A program made the position numbers and the translations under genes. A DNA stretch of 5,444 nt, from NCBI GenBank assembly GCA_029067255.1, contig JAIEEW010000123.1, forward strand, positions 1-5,444, read 5' to 3'. This document shows, piece after piece, positions 1-5,410 of the stretch (position 1 is the first letter of the stretch; every line of letters starts with the position of its first letter). The notes below the pieces were generated by a model. That model had not been told where the DNA came from. It worked only from the letters and a program-made list of their open reading frames with translations, and ran no database searches. The DNA comes from Clostridia bacterium (GTDB taxonomy: Bacteria; Bacillota; Clostridia; Christensenellales; UBA3700).

Positions 1-1021
1 TTATCATCGAGTGAGATATTTGAAGTTGGGTATGCTTATAAAGCATATTGAGTACGACTTGCGGATTTGCGTCTTTCTTGACGTCAACGACGATTCTCAT
101 ACCTTCTTTATCCGAAAGTTCGTGAATATCGGAAATACCTTCAATTCTCTTTTGTTTTACAAGATCCGCCATGTTTTCGATAAGTTTGGCTTTATTGACC
201 TGATAAGGAATTTCCGTTATCGTAATCTTGGACTTGCCGTTGTTGTTTTCTTCTATTTCCGCTTTTGCGCGAATGATACAGTTACCGCGGCCGGTGCGGT
301 ATGCTTTCTTTATTCCGCCGCCGCCCATGATATACGCTCCGGTAGGATAGTCAGGCGCAGGGATAATATCCATAAGCGCGTCGATATCCAACTCGGGATT
401 TTCCAAAAGCGCTATCGTTCCGTCAATAACTTCGCCGAGATTGTGCGGCGGAATAGACGTCGCCATACCTACCGCTATACCGTCCGAACCGTTGACAAGC
501 AAGTTGGGATATCTCGACGGAAGTACGACCGGCTGCTCTCTGGTATCGTCGAAGTTGGGATAGAAATCAACAGTCTTTTTGTCAATACCCCTGATCATTT
601 CGTCTGCAATCTTGCTAAGTCTTGCTTCCGTATAACGGTAAGCCGCCGCAGGGTCGCCGTCGACCGAACCGAAGTTTCCGTGTCCGTCTACAAGCGTACA
701 TCTTATAGAGAAATCCTGCGCAAGTCTGACCAACGCGTCATATACGGACGAGTCGCCGTGCGGGTGATATTTACCGAGAACGTCTCCGACGATAAGCGCG
801 CACTTTCTGTACGGCTTGTCGGAAGTAAGTCCCAACTCGTTCATAGCGTAAAGAATTCTTCTGTGAACGGGTTTCAATCCGTCTCTGACGTCAGGGATCG
901 CTCTAGATACGTTTACCGCCATTGCGTACGCGATAAACGAAGTTTTCATTTCTTTTACAGCATCGACTTCAACCACGTTGGTCTTGTCTAGCATTTCGAA
1001 TATATCTTTCTTATCTTCCAT
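1..1021 (-). CDS. gyrA: DNA gyrase subunit A, N-terminal part (cut by window edge)
   Basis: GyrA is the DNA breakage-reunion subunit of gyrase, the A2B2 type II topoisomerase that adds negative supercoils using ATP. About 340 residues are visible, starting MEDKKDIFEM; the rest lies beyond position 1. The winged-helix/tower region is clear: DVRDGLKPVHRR (residues 44-55), the quinolone-determining segment HPHGDSSVYD (86-95), VDGHGNFGSVDGDPAA (111-126), and the catalytic Arg129-Tyr130 in AAYRYTEARLSK. Residues matching E. coli Ser83 and Asp87 are Ser91 and Asp95, so no classic quinolone-resistance change is seen. The usual YAMSVIVSRALPD stretch reads YAMAVNVSRAIPD, a mild departure. The start ATG at 1021 lies 15 bases after the gyrB stop with AGGAG nine bases upstream, so the two genes are co-transcribed. 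Context and motifs favour GyrA over ParC, although the diagnostic C-terminal GyrA box is not in the window. Confidence 0.97.
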   Translation of the reverse strand, partial: MEDKKDIFEMLDKTNVVEVDAVKEMKTSFIAYAMAVNVSRAIPDVRDGLKPVHRRILYAMNELGLTSDKPYRKCALIVGDVLGKYHPHGDSSVYDALVRLAQDFSIRCTLVDGHGNFGSVDGDPAAAYRYTEARLSKIADEMIRGIDKKTVDFYPNFDDTREQPVVLPSRYPNLLVNGSDGIAVGMATSIPPHNLGEVIDGTIALLENPELDIDALMDIIPAPDYPTGAYIMGGGGIKKAYRTGRGNCIIRAKAEIEENNNGKSKITITEIPYQVNKAKLIENMADLVKQKRIEGISDIHELSDKEGMRIVVDVKKDANPQVVLNMLYKHTQLQISHSMI

Positions 1022-1036
1022 TTATCTTCTCTCCTA

Positions 1037-2947
1037 TCACACGTCAAGGTCTTTGACAAGGTTGGCGTTCTCTTCGATAAAGGTACGGCGTTTTTCAGGT
1101 TCGTCGCCCATAAGTACCGTGAATATCTCGTCCGCTTCTTCCGCGTCTTTGAGATTAACTCTCAAAAGAGTACGCTTTTCGGGATCCATGGTCGTGTCCC
1201 ACAACTGTTCCGCGTCCATCTCGCCCAAACCTTTGTATCTTTGAATTTCCGCTTTTCTGCCTATGCTGACAAGGAATGCTTCCAACGACTCGTCGTCGTA
1301 GAAATAATTCTCTTTCTTGCTGCCTTTCTGAACTACCTTATAAAGCGGCGGCTGCGCTATATAAACGTGTCCTTGCTCTACGATAGGTTTCATAAAACGG
1401 TAGAAGAACGTAAGCAAAAGTATTCTGATATGGCTGCCGTCTACGTCGGCATCGGTCATACAAATGATTCTGTCGTATTTGAGTTTGTTGACGTCGCAAT
1501 CTTCGTTGATACCGCAACCGAAAGTAGTGATCATATTTTTGATTTCTTCGCTTTCCAAAACCCTGTTAAGTCTTGCCTTCTCAACGTTGAGAATCTTACC
1601 TCTCAACGGAAGTATCGCCTGAAAACGCCTGTCTCTGCCTTGCTTTGCCGTACCGCCCGCGCTGTCTCCTTCTACGAGATAGATCTCGCACTTTCTCGGG
1701 TCTTTGTCCGAACAGTCTGCAAGTTTGCCCGGCAACGTCGTGGATTCGAGTACGGATTTTCTTCTGGTAAGATCTCTTGCGTTTCTCGCCGCGTCTCTCG
1801 CCTTTTTAGCGTTGACGGCTTTGAGTATGAGTTCCTTTGCTTCCTTTGGGTTTTCTTCAAGGAATTCGCCAAATTTCTCGCTGAATACCTTAGATACTAC
1901 TCCGCGCATAAAACTGTTGCCCAACTTAGTCTTCGTCTGACCTTCAAACTGCGGATCGATAAGTTTTACGCTGACAATAGCGACCAAACCTTCGCGGCAG
2001 TCGTCGCCCGAAAGTTTTTCTTCGTTTTTCAAAAGTTTGAGCGAAGTTCCATAATCGTTGAAAAGTTTTGTCAACACCGACTTGAATCCGTCCAAATGAG
2101 TACCGCCTTCGTGCGTGTTGATATTGTTGGCGTAACTGTAAATGTTTTCGCTGTAAGAATCGTTGTACTGCATAGCGATCTCGACTTGATAATCGTCGGT
2201 CGCAGAATAGATATACAATGGCTTTTCAAGCACGCCTTTGTCTTTGTTGAGTACGTCGACGTATTCGACGATACCGCCTTCGTAATGGAATTCTATCTCG
2301 TTTTCTTTCAAAGGTCTGCTGTCTTTGAGAAGTATCCTAAGTCCTTTGTTGAGAAAAGCGAGTTCCTGTATACGGTGTTTAAGGGTATCAAAATCAAAAT
2401 CCGTCGTTTCGAAAATATCAGGGTCGGGATAAAAAGTGATTTTCGTGCCCCTTCTCGTCGTGCTGCCCACTACCGCCAAAGGTCTTTGAGCCACGCCCCT
2501 GTTGAAAGACATCTTGAAAAGTTTGCCGTCTTGCGCTACTTCGACGTCCAGCCACTCGGAAAGCGCGTTTACGCACGATACGCCTACGCCGTGCAGACCG
2601 CCCGAGAATTTATATCCGCCGCCGCCGAACTTACCGCCTGCGTGCAATTTGGTAAGTACGACTTCTACCGCCGACTTCCCTTCTTTTTCTATTATACCGG
2701 TCGGGATACCGCGTCCGTTGTCCGTAACGCTTACGGAACCGTCCTGCATTATCTCAACTATAACCTTGTCGCAATAACCCGCCATTGCTTCGTCTATGGA
2801 GTTGTCTACAACCTCGTAAACGAGATGGTGCAATCCCCTTTCGTCCGTCGAACCGATGTACATACCCGGACGTTTTCTGACAGGTTCCAAACCTTCAAGG
2901 ACCTGAATGTGTTCCTGAGTGTAATTGTTCTTTTCGATATCGCTCAT
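1037..2947 (-). CDS. gyrB: DNA gyrase subunit B (complete, 636 aa)
   Basis: GyrB is the ATPase subunit of cytoplasmic DNA gyrase. The N-terminal GHKL fold has YEVVDNSIDEA (44-54; general base Glu45, Mg-binding Asn49), VTDNGRGIP (74-82, Asp76) and the ATP lid YKFSGGLHGVG (112-122). The transducer carries QTKTKLG with Lys339. The TOPRIM domain shows EGDSAGG (426-432), PLRGKILNVEKA (447-458) and TDADVDGSH (498-506), with metal ligands Glu426, Asp499 and Asp501. The tail has QRYKGLGEM (569-577). At 636 aa it fits the short Gram-positive GyrB form. I chose ATG 2947 over an in-frame GTG at 3010: GGAGGT sits just upstream, MSDIEKNN is a normal GyrB N-terminus, and the GTG would translate a palindromic leader. 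The residue aligned with E. coli Arg136, an aminocoumarin contact, is Gln139. It is followed after 15 bases by gyrA. Confidence 0.98.
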   Translation of the reverse strand: MSDIEKNNYTQEHIQVLEGLEPVRKRPGMYIGSTDERGLHHLVYEVVDNSIDEAMAGYCDKVIVEIMQDGSVSVTDNGRGIPTGIIEKEGKSAVEVVLTKLHAGGKFGGGGYKFSGGLHGVGVSCVNALSEWLDVEVAQDGKLFKMSFNRGVAQRPLAVVGSTTRRGTKITFYPDPDIFETTDFDFDTLKHRIQELAFLNKGLRILLKDSRPLKENEIEFHYEGGIVEYVDVLNKDKGVLEKPLYIYSATDDYQVEIAMQYNDSYSENIYSYANNINTHEGGTHLDGFKSVLTKLFNDYGTSLKLLKNEEKLSGDDCREGLVAIVSVKLIDPQFEGQTKTKLGNSFMRGVVSKVFSEKFGEFLEENPKEAKELILKAVNAKKARDAARNARDLTRRKSVLESTTLPGKLADCSDKDPRKCEIYLVEGDSAGGTAKQGRDRRFQAILPLRGKILNVEKARLNRVLESEEIKNMITTFGCGINEDCDVNKLKYDRIICMTDADVDGSHIRILLLTFFYRFMKPIVEQGHVYIAQPPLYKVVQKGSKKENYFYDDESLEAFLVSIGRKAEIQRYKGLGEMDAEQLWDTTMDPEKRTLLRVNLKDAEEADEIFTVLMGDEPEKRRTFIEENANLVKDLDV

Positions 2948-2951
2948 TATT

Positions 2952-2957
2952 ACCTCC
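2952..2957 (-). promoter_or_regulatory. gyrB ribosome binding site
   Basis: Read on the minus strand this is GGAGGT followed by AATA and the ATG at 2947. It is a near-perfect Shine-Dalgarno sequence at a short, workable spacing. It decides the gyrB start against the in-frame GTG 63 bases further upstream. Confidence 0.9.
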
Positions 2958-2986
2958 GTGAGATTATTTTCAACCCTGCGTTTCTC

Positions 2987-3008
2987 GTGCGTGCGTATAC
3001 GCACGCAC
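2987..3008. repeat. Perfect 22-bp palindrome in alternating purine/pyrimidine DNA, gyrB leader
   Basis: The arms GTGCGTGCGTA and TACGCACGCAC are exact reverse complements centred between 2997 and 2998. Strict alternation of pyrimidine and purine runs a little further, from 2986 to 3013 (28 bases). As DNA this is a candidate for cruciform or Z-form under negative supercoiling, or a dyad operator. As RNA it would make a 9-bp G+C-rich stem with a UAUA loop in the gyrB 5' leader, about 30 bases before the ribosome binding site. No U-run follows, so it is not an intrinsic terminator. Symmetry and alternation are directly seen; any role is inferred. Confidence 0.9.
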
Positions 3009-3037
3009 ACGCAAGATTATAATATTATAATAAAATT

Positions 3038-3067
3038 ATTATATCATATTATTGTAGCCAAAGACAA
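3038..3067 (-). promoter_or_regulatory. Probable gyrBA promoter (extended -10)
   Basis: On the minus strand TTGTCT (3067-3062) is followed by an 18-base spacer and TATAAT (3043-3038), with a TG one base before the -10 (TGATATAAT). The start would fall near 3031, giving a leader of about 84 bases that includes the 2987-3008 palindrome. Two more TATAAT strings (3029-3024 and 3021-3016) lie closer to the gene but lack a convincing -35; if the nearest were used, transcription would start inside the palindrome. Confidence 0.65.
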
Positions 3068-3156
3068 ATCTTTTTTACAATTATTTTGATTTACAAAAAA
3101 GAAAGCAAATACGGTCGAAATTTATAAACGCCGTAATAGAAAATTTCTTGCGAAAT

Positions 3157-3180
3157 AAAAAACTGCCATTTTGGCAGTTT
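3157..3180 (-). terminator. Intrinsic terminator downstream of the SLOG-like gene
   Basis: AAACTGCCA and TGGCAGTTT (3160-3180) form a perfect 9-bp stem with a 3-base loop. On the minus strand the stem runs into a U-rich tract (TTTTTT then ATTT), the normal form of a Rho-independent terminator. It lies about 90 bases beyond the stop of the 3270-3725 gene and would shield the gyrB promoter from read-through. The plus-strand side lacks a continuous U-tract. Confidence 0.8.
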
Positions 3181-3237
3181 AGTTTATTTAATGACTTGCC
3201 ATTTTGGCATATTTATATAAAGAATTGTATGCCAAAA
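3164..3237. repeat. Cluster of TGCCA/TGGCA palindromic motifs
   Basis: TGCCATTTTGGCA occurs exactly at 3164-3176, inside the terminator stem, and again at 3197-3209, 33 bases apart. The TTTTGGCATA half of the second copy (3202-3211) also has an inverted partner TATGCCAAAA at 3228-3237, so the second hairpin can fold two mutually exclusive ways. It may be a decayed terminator duplication or a set of protein-binding half-sites. The repeats are seen; function is unknown. Nothing else gene-like was seen between 3068 and 3269. Confidence 0.6.
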
Positions 3238-3269
3238 CGCTAAAAACAATATATTATCCAACTATTTTA

Positions 3270-3725
3270 TCAGCATATGCCATAATTGCCGATATTTATA
3301 CAGGTTTTATTTCCCTTTCTCAACATATATCTTAACATATCCGCCGCGCCGCCCAACGAACTGTTTACGTAAGCGATCAAAACGTCGGCTTTATCTGCCA
3401 TCCAAATGCATTTGGGTGAAAGCCTATACAGAGTGTGGACGTTTTCACATTCGGGATTTATAACTTCGTCAAATCCTTCAAAATTACTATTGTTTAGACT
3501 GTTGTCAAACAAATAAGGCGTAATGAATACCAGTTTTACGTTTTGGTTTATCTCCTTTTTATATTTTTCACAACACTCTCTCGCAATTTTATTAAAATCG
3601 CCATATACGCTTAAATAAAATACTATTTGCTTGCTCGTGTCTAAATTCTTTAACGTTTCAAACAACTTTTCTCTTACTACGTCTTTTATTTTAATTTTCA
3701 TATGACCGCTAAATGTTACTATCAT
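3270..3725 (-). CDS. SLOG/Rossmann-like small protein (151 aa), function unknown
   Basis: The fold resembles the small SLOG-superfamily (YpsA/DUF1273-like) proteins common in Firmicutes, which are thought to bind nucleotide-derived ligands. The N-terminus MIVTFSGHMKI matches the first beta strand and its SGH turn. A second strand, IVFYLSVYGDF (34-44), is followed by a helix KIARECCEKYKKE and a strand VKLVFITPYL (63-72). The C-terminal block WMADKADVLIAYV-N-SSLGGAA (108-128) is the most typical part. The family's glycine-rich loop, usually like LGGYGGFD, reads LSVYGDFN here, so ligand binding may be altered. ATG 3725 is chosen because AAAGGAG lies eight bases upstream; an in-frame TTG at 3782 would overlap the -35 element. 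It has its own promoter, diverges from an XRE regulator and ends in TGA before an intrinsic terminator. No signal peptide or membrane segment is seen. Fold assignment comes from remembered family patterns, so it is moderate. Confidence 0.7.
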   Translation of the reverse strand: MIVTFSGHMKIKIKDVVREKLFETLKNLDTSKQIVFYLSVYGDFNKIARECCEKYKKEINQNVKLVFITPYLFDNSLNNSNFEGFDEVINPECENVHTLYRLSPKCIWMADKADVLIAYVNSSLGGAADMLRYMLRKGNKTCINIGNYGIC

Positions 3726-3753
3726 AAATATTTCTCCTTTGTTTGATATTTTA

Positions 3754-3782
3754 ATTATAACATAAAATATATAAATTATCAA
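3754..3782 (-). promoter_or_regulatory. Promoter of the SLOG-like gene
   Basis: On the minus strand TTGATA (3782-3777), a 17-base spacer and TATAAT (3759-3754) form an almost consensus sigma-A promoter, strengthened by a TG one base before the -10 (TGTTATAAT). The predicted start is near 3747, giving a short leader with AAAGGAG at 3740-3734. Confidence 0.8.
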
Positions 3783-3837
3783 CCATTAGGTTATTATAAG
3801 ATAATCTTTTGATTGATATATTCTCAAATTGGTTGAT
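3778..3837. promoter_or_regulatory. Inverted repeat spanning the divergent promoters (candidate operator)
   Basis: ATCAACCA (3778-3785) and TGGTTGAT (3830-3837) are exact reverse complements. The left arm overlaps the -35 of the SLOG-like gene and the right arm abuts the -10 of the XRE gene. Between them is a short odd palindrome, AAGAT-A-ATCTT (3798-3808). A regulator binding both arms could control both genes; the XRE protein encoded next door is the obvious candidate, which is inference. Confidence 0.45.
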
Positions 3838-3843
3838 TATAAT
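3813..3843 (+). promoter_or_regulatory. Probable promoter of the XRE regulator gene
   Basis: TTGATA (3813-3818) and TATAAT (3838-3843) are separated by 19 bases, longer than optimal, which suggests a weak or activator-dependent promoter. The predicted start near 3850 leaves a leader of only about 13 bases, and only a weak AGGA precedes the ATG at 3863. Confidence 0.5.
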
Positions 3844-3862
3844 ATAAATGATAGGATAATAT

Positions 3863-4186
3863 ATGCTAGATTTATTAAATAACAAGGAAATATACGATAA
3901 AGTTGATAGATTGCGTCTGAAAAAGGGTTGGACGATATATGAACTTGCTAAAAAAGCAGGTATATCAGTGCAAACTCTTTATAATTGGCGTAATAGACTG
4001 TCTTCGCCATCCTTATCATTATTAGATGCAGTTTGCTTTGCTTTTAATATTACCGTAATCGACTTTTTACTTGACGAAGACGAATTGCTTACCCTGACAG
4101 AAGAGCAAAAAGAACTTATGCGATTGTGGAATACTCTATCGAGCGAGCAGAAAAAATCTATTTTGAGTCTTATGAAATCAATGTAA
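3863..4186 (+). CDS. XRE (Cro/CI)-type helix-turn-helix regulator, 107 aa
   Basis: This is a small DNA-binding protein with one HTH domain and a short tail. Residues 10-70 have the XRE layout: IYDKVDRLRLKKGWTIYELAKKAG, then the recognition helix around SVQTLYNWRNR (35-45), then PSLSLLDAVCFAFNITVIDFL closing the five-helix fold. The remainder, LTEEQKELMRLWNTLSSEQKKSIL, is a charged two-helix tail seen in many Clostridial single-domain XRE proteins and may mediate dimer contact. It is divergent from the SLOG-like gene over a 137-base region with an inverted repeat, so auto- and cross-regulation are plausible. It is convergent with fic and ends in a strong terminator. Translation start rests on ATG 3863 with only a weak AGGA upstream, so expression is probably low. 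No integrase or phage genes accompany it. Target genes are not known. Confidence 0.88.
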   Translation: MLDLLNNKEIYDKVDRLRLKKGWTIYELAKKAGISVQTLYNWRNRLSSPSLSLLDAVCFAFNITVIDFLLDEDELLTLTEEQKELMRLWNTLSSEQKKSILSLMKSM

Positions 4187-4211
4187 TTAAACCGTATAAT
4201 ACTTATATATC

Positions 4212-4242
4212 AAAATAGCAAGCAGGCTGCTTGCTATTTTTT
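4212..4242 (+). terminator. Strong intrinsic terminator of the XRE gene, possibly bidirectional
   Basis: AAAATAGCAAGCA (4212-4224) and TGCTTGCTATTTT (4228-4240) are exact complements, giving a 13-bp stem with a 3-base GGC loop and a T-run to 4242. It lies 25 bases past the XRE stop. On the minus strand the stem also ends in UUUU, so it may stop transcripts leaving fic or the orphan promoter at 4286-4314, less efficiently. Confidence 0.92.
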
Positions 4243-4275
4243 ATATTACTTTCTCAAATTTTTATAAATTAAGTG

Positions 4276-4315
4276 TTTCTCGTAAATTATATACAATTTT
4301 ACGAGAATAATCAAT
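4276..4315 (-). repeat. Direct repeat copy 1 (40 bp), at the 3' end of fic
   Basis: All 40 bases match copy 2 at 5372-5411; the identity stops exactly at 4275 and 4316, where the bases differ. This copy contains the fic stop codon (TGA, 4313-4311) within its TTGATT element. Read on the minus strand it holds a promoter-like pair, TTGATT (4314-4309), 17 bases, TATAAT (4291-4286), plus palindromic arms TCTCGTAAA/TTTACGAGA (4278-4306). No ribosome binding site or ORF follows before the 4212-4242 terminator, so a transcript from here would be short and non-coding. Confidence 0.95.
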
Positions 4316-5360
4316 CTTTACGGGTATAGAAGGTGTTTTTTCCCTTTCCATGACGAATTATATCGCCGTTTTCGACGAGTTCGTTGAGAGATTTTTCAAC
4401 AGAACTAGCGCTTAACGTAGGACAAAATTCCAAAACGTCCATCTTCTTAAACTTACCTATAAATTTTCGAATTGTCAATTTGACTTTTTCGGTAGCGGAT
4501 ATTTTATCGGAAATTAAATCTACTCTATTTTCAAAATCTCGATAACCTGCCAAAACAATACTCAAAAAGTATTTGATAAAAGGTTCGGGATCGTCTTCCG
4601 CTATATGCCAACCTATTTGACTTGCCGCCAAAGCGTCATAATACAGATCTTTGTTTTTCGCTATTTTATTTTCCAAAGAAATATACTTCCCAATTTGAAA
4701 TCCGCTGCGATAAAGCAAAAGCGTTGTCAATAATCTTGACATCCTACCGTTGCCGTCAAGAAAAGGATGAATACATAAAAAATCATGTATAAATATCGGA
4801 ATAAGAATCAAAGGATCTATATCCATATTTGCTAAAGCCTTATTATATTCTTCGCAAATTTTATCTATCGCCATAGGCGTTTCATGAGGGGCAAGCGGCG
4901 TAAAAACGGTAAAACTTTTTCCATTGCTATCAGTCGCGTTGATATAATTCTGTATATTCTTAAAATGTCCGCCTATCGCTTTTTTAGTGTTTTGCGCGTA
5001 GAGAATTTTATGTAATTGTAGAATATAATTCGACGTAATCGATATATACTCGAAATTCTCATGAACAACGTTTAACGCGTCTCTATAACCTGCAATTTCT
5101 TCTTCATCTCTATTCTTTGGAGTTGTCTTTTCATTTATTATCTGTTTTAATCTGGTATTTGTCGTATAAATACCTTCGATTGCATTAGACGCTTCTGCGC
5201 TTTGAATTTTTGCAATTTCTACAAGTCGGTCAAATTGTTCCGGCTTTTTAATTAAAAAGGCTTCTTGCTTTCCTTTCTCCTGATAAATTTGAGCGACATA
5301 ATTAAGAATATCGGAACTCCATTTCTTGTTCTTCAAATTGCCATAATCAAAATTTCTCAT
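4311..5360 (-). CDS. Fic-family AMP transferase with internal inhibitory helix (349 aa)
   Basis: Fic enzymes transfer AMP, or another nucleotide part, to hydroxyl side chains of target proteins. The catalytic loop HPFLDGNGR (198-206) is the full canonical motif, with His198 as base and Asp202 for Mg-phosphate positioning. An upstream SNAIEG (58-63) fits the (S/T)xxxE(G/N) inhibitory motif, with Glu62 expected to block productive ATP binding; being N-terminal in the same chain makes this a class II Fic. The flap lies around SFTVFTPLAPHETP (149-162). After the Fic core, residues about 290-349 (KVKLTIRKF...VEKSLNELVENGDIIRHGKGKNTFY) look like a winged-helix domain. Length is normal for Fic_N-Fic-wHTH proteins and all key residues are intact. 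ATG 5360 has AAAGGAG seven bases upstream. The gene is AT-rich compared with gyrBA and is bracketed by perfect 40-bp repeats. No separate antitoxin gene is visible. The substrate is unknown. Confidence 0.94.
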   Translation of the reverse strand: MRNFDYGNLKNKKWSSDILNYVAQIYQEKGKQEAFLIKKPEQFDRLVEIAKIQSAEASNAIEGIYTTNTRLKQIINEKTTPKNRDEEEIAGYRDALNVVHENFEYISITSNYILQLHKILYAQNTKKAIGGHFKNIQNYINATDSNGKSFTVFTPLAPHETPMAIDKICEEYNKALANMDIDPLILIPIFIHDFLCIHPFLDGNGRMSRLLTTLLLYRSGFQIGKYISLENKIAKNKDLYYDALAASQIGWHIAEDDPEPFIKYFLSIVLAGYRDFENRVDLISDKISATEKVKLTIRKFIGKFKKMDVLEFCPTLSASSVEKSLNELVENGDIIRHGKGKNTFYTRKD

Positions 5361-5373
5361 AAGAAAACTCCTT

Positions 5374-5402
5374 TCTCGTAAATTATATACAATTTTACGA
5401 GA
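5374..5402. promoter_or_regulatory. Palindromic candidate operator of fic
   Basis: TCTCGTAAA (5374-5382) and TTTACGAGA (5394-5402) are exact 9-bp inverted arms with an 11-base centre. The palindrome covers the promoter spacer, the -10 and the likely transcription start, so a bound dimer would block RNA polymerase. It does not match LexA, Rex, CtsR or NrdR sites as I know them. The regulator is unknown. Confidence 0.6.
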
Positions 5403-5410
5403 ATAATCAA
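5382..5410 (-). promoter_or_regulatory. fic promoter
   Basis: On the minus strand TTGATT (5410-5405), a 17-base spacer and TATAAT (5387-5382) form a strong sigma-A promoter. The predicted start is around 5375, right at the AAAGGAG ribosome binding site, giving a very short leader of about 15 bases. Confidence 0.75.

Noticed and set aside
2948..3010. In-frame GTG at 3010 that would extend GyrB by 21 residues
   Set aside because: It translates the palindromic leader into a non-GyrB-like sequence and has no ribosome binding site, while ATG 2947 has GGAGGT just upstream.
1241..3022. Long plus-strand open frame of 593 codons, and another at 11-991
   Set aside because: They are antisense to gyrB and gyrA, with no recognisable domains; the long frames reflect codon use of the gyrase genes.
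3726..3782. TTG at 3782 as a start adding 19 residues to the SLOG-like protein
   Set aside because: The TTG is part of the -35 element and the extension crosses the promoter; ATG 3725 has AAAGGAG eight bases upstream.
3821..4260. TTCTCAAATT at 3821-3830 and again at 4251-4260, on either side of the XRE gene
   Set aside because: A 10-base match in AT-rich DNA with no further similarity is close to what chance gives.
4278..4306. Palindrome in repeat copy 1 as the terminator of fic
   Set aside because: The stem lacks a following U-run and the identical copy lies over the fic promoter, so an operator role fits better.
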